NCBI RefSeq assembly: GCF_001995095.2
Contig: NZ_MTSD02000008.1
Location: 62,001 to 126,000 of the forward strand
Direction of reading: 5' to 3'
Length of the DNA stretch: 64,000 nucleotides
From: Oceanospirillum linum
Lineage (GTDB): Bacteria; Pseudomonadota; Gammaproteobacteria; Pseudomonadales; Halomonadaceae
Below are positions 38,934-46,735 of the stretch, piece by piece; positions within the stretch are counted from its first letter, which is position 1, and the number at the start of each line of letters is the position of its first letter. The notes under the pieces were generated by a model. The model was not told the origin of the DNA. It did no database searches and worked only from the letters and a program-made list of their open reading frames with translations. The position numbers were made by a program, and so were the translations under genes.

Positions 38934-39021
38934 TATCCCGATATCTGTGAGATTACCCTGACAGAAATCGGGAAAGCATTAAAACCAGTATTAATGCTTA
39001 AATGCTTAACAGCCGATGGCC

Positions 39022-40200
39022 TTAGCGCTCAACAGCCAGCGCAACGCCCTGACCACCACCGATGCACAGCGTCGCCAGGCCTTTCTTCGCATCCTGCTTA
39101 ATCATTTCGTGAACAAGGCTCACTAATACACGACAGCCGGAAGCACCAATCGGGTGGCCCAGAGCGATCGCGCCGCCATTAACATTCACCTTGCTGGTAT
39201 CCCAGCCCAGCTCTTTATTGACGCTCAGGGCCTGAGCGGCAAAAGCTTCATTCGCTTCAACCAGGTCCAGATCGTTAATATCCCAGCCTGCTTTCTTCAG
39301 GCAGCGCTGAGTAGCCGGAACCGGGCCAATGCCCATAATTTTAGGGTCCACGCCTGCGTTAGAGTACGCAGAGATCTTAGCCAGAACCGGCAAACCCAGT
39401 TCTTCCGCTTTCTTAGCGCTACACAGCATAACCGCTGCAGCGCCATCATTCAGAGTCGAAGCGTTACCAGCAGTGACGGTGCCATCTTTCTTAAAGGCAG
39501 GGCGCATACCGGCCAGTTTTTCAGCGGTAGTACCGAAGCGGGCATTTTCGTCCGTATCGAAAACAACCGGATCGCCTTTACGCTGAGGGATGGTTACTGG
39601 AATGATCTCGTCTGCGAAGCGGCCGCCTTTAATGGCTTCTTCAGCCTTTTGCTGTGATTGGGCAGCGAATGCATCTTGTTCTTCACGGCTGATGGCGTAT
39701 TTCTCGGCCAGGTTCTCAGCGGTAATCCCCATGTGGATATCGTTAAAGGCATCCCACAGGCCATCAACAATCATGGTGTCTTGCAGTGCCCAGTTTCCCA
39801 TACGCTGGCCGTTACGGGAGTTCGGCAGAATGTGTGCAGACTGAGACATATTTTCCTGGCCACCGGCGATGATCAGGTCAGCATCGCCACAGCGAATGGC
39901 TTGGGTCGCCAGATGCAGAGCCTTCAGACCTGAACCGCAGACTTTGTTGATGGTCATGGCCGGAGTAGACTCTGACAGTCCGCCATTAATGGCTGCTTGT
40001 CGTGCAGGGTTTTGGCCTGCACCAGCGGTCAGTACCTGACCCAGCAATACTTCGTCTACCTGTTGAGGATCAATGCCGGTTTTTTCCAGCAGGCTCTTAA
40101 TCACTACGGCACCTAAGTCACTGGCAGAAACAGAGCTCAGACCACCGTTAAAGCTGCCGATTGCTGTACGACCGGCGGCGACGATAACAACGTCTTGCAT
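39022..40200 (-). CDS. Acetyl-CoA C-acetyltransferase (thiolase)
   Basis: A 392-residue biosynthetic-type thiolase that condenses two acetyl-CoA or cleaves acetoacetyl-CoA. Catalytic residues: the nucleophile Cys in [10 protein letters not shown] (about 88), His in [10 protein letters not shown] and the second Cys in [23 protein letters not shown] and [10 protein letters not shown] are family signatures. AtoB- and PhaA-type enzymes look alike; no phaB or phaC is beside it, so the pathway (acetoacetate use or polyhydroxybutyrate) is open. Confidence 0.93.
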   Translation of the reverse strand: MQDVVIVAAGRTAIGSFNGGLSSVSASDLGAVVIKSLLEKTGIDPQQVDEVLLGQVLTAGAGQNPARQAAINGGLSESTPAMTINKVCGSGLKALHLATQAIRCGDADLIIAGGQENMSQSAHILPNSRNGQRMGNWALQDTMIVDGLWDAFNDIHMGITAENLAEKYAISREEQDAFAAQSQQKAEEAIKGGRFADEIIPVTIPQRKGDPVVFDTDENARFGTTAEKLAGMRPAFKKDGTVTAGNASTLNDGAAAVMLCSAKKAEELGLPVLAKISAYSNAGVDPKIMGIGPVPATQRCLKKAGWDINDLDLVEANEAFAAQALSVNKELGWDTSKVNVNGGAIALGHPIGASGCRVLVSLVHEMIKQDAKKGLATLCIGGGQGVALAVER

Positions 40201-40295
40201 AGGTATTTCCTTTTTTATCAGATAAAATCTCTATTGTGCTTCGCAGCATAGCATTTTTTTATTGCTTCAGAGGCAGACTACGCCTAAATGATGAC

Positions 40296-40327
40296 AAAAA
40301 AAAAGCTGACCTAAGGTCAGCTTTTTA
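40296..40327 (-). terminator. Terminator after panD
   Basis: GCTGACC and GGTCAGC with flanking A/T pairs and a TAA loop; a run of nine T follows on the minus strand. Confidence 0.85.
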
Positions 40328-40351
40328 TCATCCGTTCGTTACAGTTTCCTG

Positions 40352-40732
40352 TTAGGCAACCTGAACCGGAATTGCATTACTGGTGTGACTGACCTCATTG
40401 CCTTCTGTCATATAGATCAGGGCTGGTTTGAAGTTTGCCAGTTCTGCTTCAGTGTAGTTAGCGTAGGCGCAAATGATCACACGGTCACCGACTTTAGCCT
40501 GATGAGCCGCTGCACCATTAACAGAAATGATACCTGAGCCTTCTTCGCCACGGATTGCATAAGTGGTGAAGCGCTGACCGCCTTCAATGTTGTAGATCTG
40601 AATCTGCTCGTATTCACGGATGCCGGCCATATCCAGCAAGTTGCCGTCAATAGCGCAAGAACCCTCATACTCCAGTACCGCGTGAGTGACACGAGCCTGA
40701 TGCAGCTTTGCTTTAAGCATGATGGATTGCAT
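40352..40732 (-). CDS. panD: Aspartate 1-decarboxylase PanD (pyruvoyl enzyme)
   Basis: A 126-residue proenzyme that makes beta-alanine for pantothenate. Self-cleavage between G24 and S25 (YEGSCAID) creates the pyruvoyl group. [24 protein letters not shown] and VIICAYA are the conserved core. It lies 113 bases downstream of panC on the same strand, so it completes a panB-panC-panD set, with panD possibly having its own promoter. Confidence 0.96.
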   Translation of the reverse strand: MQSIMLKAKLHQARVTHAVLEYEGSCAIDGNLLDMAGIREYEQIQIYNIEGGQRFTTYAIRGEEGSGIISVNGAAAHQAKVGDRVIICAYANYTEAELANFKPALIYMTEGNEVSHTSNAIPVQVA

Positions 40733-40845
40733 GATGATTAACCTTTATTTCTTTCTGAGATGCTTGATAAAAGCATTCTGGAAATGCTGTAGAAGTACGC
40801 AGGTTTGCTGCAAATAGCAGCTAGGTCGCGCAGTATGCCTCAATG

Positions 40846-41706
40846 TTATTTCTGATTCAACGCAAATGCGATGTTATCAATCAGTCGTGCTTTACCCAGA
40901 TGGGCTGCGGCCAGAATCACTAGGTGTGAACTCGTGCTGTCCGCAACTTTTAAATTGTCCTGACGGCGAATGCTCAGATAATCAGGCCTGAAACCCTTTG
41001 CCTTCAATTCTGACTTAGCCCGGTCGCAAAGTGTATCAAAATCTGACTGGCCTGCTTCGATCGATTGACGAATTTTGACTAATGTCTGATACAGGGTAGG
41101 AGCAACTGCTAACTCTTCCTGTGTTAAATAGCCATTCCGTGAGCTTAAAGCAAGCCCCGACGCCATACGAACGGTTGGCACGCCTTTGATCTCCAGCGGC
41201 ATACAGAGGTCCTGTGCCATCTTGCGGATGATCGCCAGCTGCTGGAAGTCCTTCTGACCAAACAGCGCCACATCAGGTTGAACAATATTGAATAACTTGC
41301 TGACTACCGTGGTTACGCCGGTAAAGTGACCGGGGCGGGCTGCGCCACAAAGTTCTTCACCCAGCTCAGGTACATTGACCTGAGTCTGGCTGTTCAGGCC
41401 CGTGGGATAGATTTCGCTGGCGTTTGGTGCAAACAGAATATGACAGCCTGCTTCAGATAGTTTCTCGCTATCGGCCTCCAGCGTCCGTGGATAAGAATCC
41501 AGATCTTCATTCGGGCCAAACTGCATCGGGTTCACAAAAATGCTGCAGATGACAGTGTTGCCCTCTTTATGGGCTTCGTGGATCAGCTGAATATGGCCTG
41601 CATGCAGGTTGCCCATTGTTGGAACGAAAGCGACCTTGCCGCCCTCGTTCCGTCGACGCTCCGCAATTGCAGACCTAAGCTCAGCAATGGAGTGACATAA
41701 AATCAT
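40846..41706 (-). CDS. panC: Pantothenate synthetase PanC
   Basis: A 286-residue ATP-dependent ligase joining pantoate and beta-alanine. The HIGH-type motif is in [11 protein letters not shown]; the KMSKS-equivalent region is [17 protein letters not shown] and [12 protein letters not shown] are conserved. The start overlaps the panB stop by 4 bases (ATGA). Confidence 0.96.
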   Translation of the reverse strand: MILCHSIAELRSAIAERRRNEGGKVAFVPTMGNLHAGHIQLIHEAHKEGNTVICSIFVNPMQFGPNEDLDSYPRTLEADSEKLSEAGCHILFAPNASEIYPTGLNSQTQVNVPELGEELCGAARPGHFTGVTTVVSKLFNIVQPDVALFGQKDFQQLAIIRKMAQDLCMPLEIKGVPTVRMASGLALSSRNGYLTQEELAVAPTLYQTLVKIRQSIEAGQSDFDTLCDRAKSELKAKGFRPDYLSIRRQDNLKVADSTSSHLVILAAAHLGKARLIDNIAFALNQK

Positions 41707-42497
41707 GAGAAACAGTGCTCCTCAGCAGGGAAGGTGTTTGCTTTCACCTCCTGATGATAGTTACTCAGAGCTTGCTGAATACTGGAAGCATCCGTCATAA
41801 AGTTTTTTACGAACTTTGCGGTGTGCCCCAGAGTGATGCCCAGCATATCCTGTAATACCAGAATCTGGCCATCGGTATGAGGTCCGGCACCGATGCCGAT
41901 AACAGGTACGGCAACGGCTTCTGTTACCAAACGCCCGACTTCTGTCGGTACACACTCCAGAAGAATGATACTGGCACCAGCAGCTACCAGTTTTTGGCTC
42001 GCTTCGATAATGGCCTGTGCGGCAGCTTCAGTTTTACCTTGGACTTTGTAGCCGCCAAACTGATTAACCATCTGAGGGGTCAGGCCTAAATGTGCACAAA
42101 CAGGTACACCGCGACGGGTCAGCTCGGTAATGCCTTCTGCCAGCCAGGCTTCACCTTCGATTTTGACCATGTGAGCACCAGCCTGCATCAGCTTACCGGC
42201 ATTGATCAGCAGCTGTTCTGTGGAGGCGTTACTCATAAATGGCATATCAGCCATAATCAATGCACCCTGATTACCTCGGGTAACACATTGGGTGTGGTAA
42301 GCGATATCGTCAACACTGACCGGCAGTGTGGTGTTATGTCCCTGTAGAACCATACCCAGGGAGTCTCCCACCAGGAGAACTTCAACTCCTGCCTGGCTGG
42401 CTTGCCCTGAGAAGGTTGCATCATACGCAGTCAGGCAGCTGAATTTCTCACCGGCCTGTTTTAGCTTATTCAGTGTACTGATTGTCACTGTCTTCAT
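41703..42497 (-). CDS. panB: Ketopantoate hydroxymethyltransferase PanB
   Basis: A 264-residue TIM-barrel enzyme that makes ketopantoate from ketoisovalerate and methylene-tetrahydrofolate. Metal and substrate motifs: [29 protein letters not shown] and [14 protein letters not shown]. First gene of the panBC pair. A hairpin separates it from folK. Confidence 0.96.
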   Translation of the reverse strand: MKTVTISTLNKLKQAGEKFSCLTAYDATFSGQASQAGVEVLLVGDSLGMVLQGHNTTLPVSVDDIAYHTQCVTRGNQGALIMADMPFMSNASTEQLLINAGKLMQAGAHMVKIEGEAWLAEGITELTRRGVPVCAHLGLTPQMVNQFGGYKVQGKTEAAAQAIIEASQKLVAAGASIILLECVPTEVGRLVTEAVAVPVIGIGAGPHTDGQILVLQDMLGITLGHTAKFVKNFMTDASSIQQALSNYHQEVKANTFPAEEHCFS

Positions 42498-42519
42498 TAT
42501 TATGTTCCGCCATTACAAT

Positions 42520-42548
42520 AACGCCCACTGCTTTTGGCGGTGGGCGTT
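42520..42548 (-). terminator. Hairpin between folK and panB
   Basis: AACGCCCAC pairs with GTGGGCGTT with additional inner pairs; the T content after it is weak, so termination may be partial and panBC may still be read from upstream. Confidence 0.55.
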
Positions 42549-42604
42549 TCGGAATGTGTTACTTTGACGTTACCTGCATCTAAAGGTAACAAGCTGCGGT
42601 AACT

Positions 42605-43114
42605 TTACTCTGACTTTGTAAGTATCTGCAAGTCATCTGTAGCGATATTAGACAGAATGTCTGTAATAGAACCTTTACCGGGTAGGGTAATTCTGGGGCT
42701 GATTTCAGCCAAAGGTAACAGTACAAAGCCCCGTTCATGCATGTGTGCATGGGGTACAGTAAGGCGAGGATGGGAGATAATCTGCTCGTTAAACAGTAAC
42801 AAATCCAGATCCAGTGTACGTGGCCCCCAGTGGCGCTCACGTACGCGCCTGTGGGCTTGCTCCAATGCCTGAAGCTGGTCAAGCAACTCCAGCGGCTCAA
42901 GGTTGGTTTCCAGCTGAACGACGGCATTAACAAAGTCCGGCTGGTCCTGGGGGCCAACCGGTTTGCTGCTATATAAAGAAGAGGCTTCAACCAATCGGGT
43001 GTCCGGTAGTCGATCCAGCTCTTTCAGTGCGGTTTTAAGCTGTTGAACCGGGTCTTCAAGGTTGCTGCCAAGACCAATATAGGCTGTATTGTTTAGCACA
43101 GTAGACTCTGTCAT
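42605..43114 (-). CDS. folK: HPPK: 6-hydroxymethyl-dihydropterin pyrophosphokinase
   Basis: A 169-residue kinase that activates the pterin for FolP. Conserved stretches: YIGLGSNLEDPVQQL, GPQDQPDFVNAV, and RHWGPRTLDLDLLLF with the two metal-binding Asp. ATGA overlap with pcnB shows translational coupling, as in Pseudomonas and E. coli. Confidence 0.95.
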   Translation of the reverse strand: MTESTVLNNTAYIGLGSNLEDPVQQLKTALKELDRLPDTRLVEASSLYSSKPVGPQDQPDFVNAVVQLETNLEPLELLDQLQALEQAHRRVRERHWGPRTLDLDLLLFNEQIISHPRLTVPHAHMHERGFVLLPLAEISPRITLPGKGSITDILSNIATDDLQILTKSE

Positions 43115-44529
43115 TCCGGGTGGTTCCGGTTACCGCTTTTGGGGTGACTGTCTTTACTGTTACTGCGCCGACGCCGACGCCGCTTTTTGGGCGCGGGCTT
43201 GTCGTTAAGTTCGTTATGCTGCACCAGATTACGGCGGGAATGGGAGTCACTTTCCTGAAAGTCAGTCCACCACTGAGCCAGCTCATGTACGTTTTCCCCG
43301 GTTTCACTGCGCAATACCAGGAAATCATAAGCGGCACGGAAGCGAGGGTGCTCAGCAGTCTGGTAAGCCCGCTTACCCTGGCGGCGTTCAAGGCGCAGCT
43401 GGAACTCCCAAATTTCGCGCATTGGCTGACTGAAACGCTTGGGGATTGATGTGAAATCCACCTGAGCGGTCGTCGTCTGTTGTCCTGCTTGCTGCATTGC
43501 GGGCACCGGAGGCATACCTGAGCGAATCAGGTCACCAAAGGCCCGTTGAGCAACCGGCCAAAGTAGCGCCGCAAACAGAAATGCGGGCGTCACAGGTTTG
43601 TTCTGCTGGATACGCTTGTCAGTATTATGCAGCGCTTTAATAATAAAGCTCTCTTTGTCCGGCGTTTCCTGAAGCGCATCTTCTGTATAGGGGAAAAGCT
43701 GTTCGAACAGGTTGTATTCGCGTAGTAATCTGAAGGTTTCAACAGCCTGGCCGGATAGGAAGAGTTTGAGTACCTCTTCAAACAAGCGGGCGGCAGGTAT
43801 CTGTCGCAGAAGCGTCGCCGAAGCCTGGATAGGGGCTTCAGTTTTAGGCTCGATATTGAAATCAAGCTTAGCCGCAAAGCGAATTGCCCTCAGCATTCGC
43901 ACGGGATCTTCACGATACCGGGTTTCCGGATCGCCAATCATGCGAATCAGCCGTTGTTCAATGTCATTAATGCCGCCGGCATAGTCGTGAATTGAGAAAT
44001 CACGAATATTGTAATAGAGCGCATTGATGGTGAAGTCACGGCGTAGAGCATCCTCCTCTATGCTGCCAAAAACATTATCACGGACCAGAAGCCCCTGATC
44101 TGTCTGAGACGCATGGGATTTAGCCGTGCTTGTATCATGGGGTGCGCGAAATGTTGTCACCTCAATGATTTCACGGCCATAGCGGACATGAACAATGCGG
44201 AAGCGACGGCCAATAATACGGGCATTGTGAAAGAGGCGGTCAACCTGCTCTGGTGTCGCATTAGTCGCTACATCAAAGTCTTTTGGGTGCAGTCCCAAAA
44301 GCGCATCGCGAACACAGCCGCCTACAAGGAAGGCGTCGTAATTAGCTTTCTTCAGGCGATAGAGTACTTTCAAAGCGCTTTCTGAAATGCCGGAACGGCT
44401 GATGGGGTGTTCGTCACGGGAAACGATGCGCAATTCGTGTTTTTCGGATTGCTGTGGGCGCTCTGATTTAAGCAGCTGCCGAATTGAATCGCCGGGACGC
44501 TTTAGAAAAGAAGGAATTCCTTTTAGCAT
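43111..44529 (-). CDS. pcnB: Poly(A) polymerase I
   Basis: A 472-residue nucleotidyltransferase adding poly(A) tails to RNA for decay. The head domain has LVGGCVRDALLG and DFDVATNATPEQV with the catalytic Asp pair, then RRDFTINALYYN, then the RNA-binding neck (RYREDPVRMLRAIRFAAKL). The end is a very basic tail (KKRRRRRRSN). The start at 44529 (MLKGIPSF) is chosen because earlier in-frame codons fall into the terminator of the upstream RNA; its ribosome site is weak. It follows the CrcZ-like RNA by 43 bases. Confidence 0.93.
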   Translation of the reverse strand: MLKGIPSFLKRPGDSIRQLLKSERPQQSEKHELRIVSRDEHPISRSGISESALKVLYRLKKANYDAFLVGGCVRDALLGLHPKDFDVATNATPEQVDRLFHNARIIGRRFRIVHVRYGREIIEVTTFRAPHDTSTAKSHASQTDQGLLVRDNVFGSIEEDALRRDFTINALYYNIRDFSIHDYAGGINDIEQRLIRMIGDPETRYREDPVRMLRAIRFAAKLDFNIEPKTEAPIQASATLLRQIPAARLFEEVLKLFLSGQAVETFRLLREYNLFEQLFPYTEDALQETPDKESFIIKALHNTDKRIQQNKPVTPAFLFAALLWPVAQRAFGDLIRSGMPPVPAMQQAGQQTTTAQVDFTSIPKRFSQPMREIWEFQLRLERRQGKRAYQTAEHPRFRAAYDFLVLRSETGENVHELAQWWTDFQESDSHSRRNLVQHNELNDKPAPKKRRRRRRSNSKDSHPKSGNRNHPE

Positions 44530-44572
44530 CGCTGGGTCTTGAATCTCTGAATAGGAGAGGGGAGTGTACCTT

Positions 44573-44603
44573 AAAAATAAAAGCGGGGCCAAGTTGGCCC
44601 CGC
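44573..44603 (-). terminator. Terminator of the CrcZ-like RNA
   Basis: GCGGGGCCAA and TTGGCCCCGC (44583-44603) form a perfect 10-bp stem with a single-base centre (effective loop larger), followed on the minus strand by TTTTATTTTT. Confidence 0.88.
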
Positions 44604-45078
44604 CGGAACTGTCCGCATCCTTACGAACGGTATGTCAGACTTCGGTAAATCGCCCTGAATACGCAATGACAGTCTATCGGTGACAAACCTTGGTGGCTTA
44701 TGCCTTATTATTTTTGTTTTCCAATGCGAAGTATCACTACTTCTGGTTTGGACCGCCTCGTATTCAAAACAATTATTCCAAGTATTTTTTCTCAGACCGG
44801 TTTTTATTTTTATGATCCGGGCTGGCATCTTAAAGCATTGCTTTTTTATTGTTGTTGCAAGCCTGAGATGCATGAGTTTGCTGTGGTTAACCTCGACCTG
44901 ATTTATTGTTGTTGTTTCAGGTTTGGCATTTTGTTCGGATATTTATTTTTGTTGTTTCCGATTCTGCCTGATTTTTTCCGCTCTGATTTTTGTTTTTGTT
45001 ATTTGAGCGTTACAAAATCTGCCAGTTATTATTTTTATTGAGTTGGCTGTTAGTTAACCGTGTTCTTGTTGTTCTTAC
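44573..45078 (-). ncRNA. crcZ: CrcZ-like Hfq/Crc-titrating small RNA
   Basis: About 506 nt from a predicted start near 45078 to an intrinsic terminator at 44573. It is not coding: the small frames across it have no ribosome sites or sensible composition. It carries at least eight A-rich (AAN)4-5 runs, at 45062-45076, 45025-45039, 44987-45004, 44941-44957, 44901-44918, 44841-44857, 44801-44812 and 44704-44720. Such AAN repeats bind the distal face of Hfq, which with Crc blocks catabolic mRNAs; CrcZ soaks them up. The position (cbrB-here-pcnB), the sigma-54 promoter and the upstream palindrome are those of crcZ in Pseudomonas, where the RNA is about 400 nt. Confidence 0.85.
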
Positions 45079-45087
45079 CCGTATAGA

Positions 45088-45104
45088 CTGCACTTGCTGT
45101 GCCA
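45088..45104 (-). promoter_or_regulatory. Sigma-54 (-24/-12) promoter of the CrcZ-like RNA
   Basis: On the minus strand TGGCAC, five bases, then GTGCA: GG and GC are exactly 10 bases apart, the sigma-54 hallmark, with one mismatch from TGGCAC-N5-TTGCA. Predicted transcription start near 45078, directly before the first AAN run. Confidence 0.82.
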
Positions 45105-45215
45105 TGTTTTGAAAAAACCTTTTAAAACAGGTAGTTAACAGTTTCGATGTAAAGTTTGTCTGTGGCCGAACAAAAGATTGTTACCTGTGAAACCATTATT
45201 TTCAGGGTTGCCTGT

Positions 45216-45230
45216 GTGTTACGGTAACAC
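45216..45230. promoter_or_regulatory. Palindromic enhancer site, probably for CbrB
   Basis: GTGTTAC-G-GTAACAC is a perfect 15-bp inverted repeat about 125 bases upstream of the sigma-54 promoter, the usual distance for an NtrC-family activator. A half site TGTTAC lies at 45179-45184. CbrB is the neighbouring activator and known regulator of crcZ in Pseudomonas; binding here is inferred. Confidence 0.65.
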
Positions 45231-45282
45231 TCTGTGAAGATCTCTCCGGGGCACCTGTCTGAATTCTTTTGACAGGGGTCAA

Positions 45283-45310
45283 TAAAAAAGAGCGGATGTT
45301 ATCCGCTCTT
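45283..45310 (-). terminator. Terminator of cbrB with the stop codon in its loop
   Basis: AAGAGCGGAT and ATCCGCTCTT form a 10-bp stem; the cbrB TAA stop lies across the stem top and loop. Six T follow on the minus strand. It separates cbrAB transcription from the small RNA. Confidence 0.88.
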
Positions 45311-46735
45311 CTTAGATGCTGCTTTTTTTCTCGGGATCCCAAGGCGTTGACGCCTTTCCCAGAGGCATTTTCTACTGATGCCTAGTCGCTGGGCGAGCTC
45401 TGTTTCGCTCATCTGATCCTGATGCTCCAGTACAAAGTGCTGGAAGTAGTCTTCGAGTGAGAGATCCTCCGGAGCCTTAGTGCCGTCATTACGTGCGGCA
45501 GAACGCTGGGATTGTGGGATCATGCCAACAGAAGGGAGCGCGGATTGAACCTGGGGTGGCATGCGGGTTGAATGGGTTACTTCTGGAACAACGCCCATAT
45601 CATCGCTATGAATGAGATTGCCCTCTGCGAGAATGACACCCCGTTCGATGGCATTTTCCAGCTCCCGTACGTTACCAGGCCAGTCATGTTGCATGATGGC
45701 ATCGGAGGCGTGCTTACTGAAGCGCAGGTTTGGGCGATCCATGCGCTTACAGGCTTCTCCCAGCAGAAACTCTGCAATCTCCAGAATGTCTTCTCCCCGG
45801 TCACGGAGTGCTGGCAGGGCGATCTCCATGACATTAAGACGATAGTAAAGATCGAGACGAAACTCACCTTCGCTGGAAAGTTTTTTCAGGTTCCGGTGTG
45901 TGGCGGCGACTAAGCGAACATTTACTTTTTTTGATTGCACAGAGCCGATGCGCCTGATCTCACCTTCCTGGAGTACCCGTAGCAGACGTGCCTGTGCCTC
46001 CAGGGGGAGTTCTCCAATCTCATCAAGAAACAGTGTTCCGCCATCAGCGGCTTCGACTAAACCGCTGCGGTTAGTGTTTGCACCGGTAAAAGCACCTTTC
46101 TCATAGCCAAAAAGTTCGGACTCAATAAGTGTTTCTGGAATTGCCGCGCAGTTCACGGAGATCATCGGCTCTCCTTTCCGGCGGCTGTAATTATGAATTG
46201 CTTTGGCGACCAGCTCTTTACCGGTACCTGATTCACCCTGAACCAGAACGGTCGCCTCTGTGGGAGCTACTTTTCTGATACGTTGGTAAACCATCTGCAT
46301 CGGAGCGCAGTGGCCGATCATACCCATGGTGCCAGCATCTGTTGATGCGGCCTCTGCTTCTTCAATAACACTGGCTGCGGGTCGCTCTGGCTGATCCAGA
46401 ATACGATTAACCGTCTCCAGCATCTCATCGTGATCAAATGGTTTGGCGATATAATCCACAGCCCCTTGCTTCATAGCATCAACGGCGGAGCGCATGCTGG
46501 CGTAGCTGGTCATAATAAGAACCGGCGTGTCTTCTGCCAGCTTAATCAGATCCGTACCTGGTGCTTTGGGCAGGCGCAGATCAGAAATGACCAAATTATA
46601 GCGGTTGCTTTTCAGGTGGCTCAGAGCATCGTCTACCGATGCCGCCTCACTGACTTCAAAGCGGTGTCGCTCCAGCAGCCTTTTAAGAGCTGAGCGAATA
46701 ATATCTTCATCTTCTACTATCAGAATCTTGCTCAT
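45299..46735 (-). CDS. cbrB: NtrC-family response regulator CbrB
   Basis: A 478-residue sigma-54 activator. The receiver domain has the phosphorylated D52 (VISDLRLPKAPGTD). The AAA+ domain has Walker A GESGTGKE (167-174) and the sigma-54 contact loop GAFTGA (214-219). The C-terminal Fis-type helix-turn-helix is SETELAQRLGISRKCLWERR. In Pseudomonas CbrB drives crcZ/crcY and carbon/nitrogen balance genes. The start at 46735 overlaps the cbrA stop by one base (TAATG) with a GGAAG site, so kinase and regulator are coupled. Confidence 0.93.
   Translation of the reverse strand: MSKILIVEDEDIIRSALKRLLERHRFEVSEAASVDDALSHLKSNRYNLVISDLRLPKAPGTDLIKLAEDTPVLIMTSYASMRSAVDAMKQGAVDYIAKPFDHDEMLETVNRILDQPERPAASVIEEAEAASTDAGTMGMIGHCAPMQMVYQRIRKVAPTEATVLVQGESGTGKELVAKAIHNYSRRKGEPMISVNCAAIPETLIESELFGYEKGAFTGANTNRSGLVEAADGGTLFLDEIGELPLEAQARLLRVLQEGEIRRIGSVQSKKVNVRLVAATHRNLKKLSSEGEFRLDLYYRLNVMEIALPALRDRGEDILEIAEFLLGEACKRMDRPNLRFSKHASDAIMQHDWPGNVRELENAIERGVILAEGNLIHSDDMGVVPEVTHSTRMPPQVQSALPSVGMIPQSQRSAARNDGTKAPEDLSLEDYFQHFVLEHQDQMSETELAQRLGISRKCLWERRQRLGIPRKKAASKKSG

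Noticed and set aside
43111-44592. Longer PcnB starting upstream of 44529
   Set aside because: The added residues would be encoded by the terminator region of the CrcZ-like RNA, and no ribosome site precedes them.
44571-45041. Small frames on both strands inside the cbrB-pcnB gap
   Set aside because: They translate AAN or TTN runs into Lys/Asn- or Phe/Leu-rich sequence, lack ribosome sites, and the region has RNA-gene signals instead.
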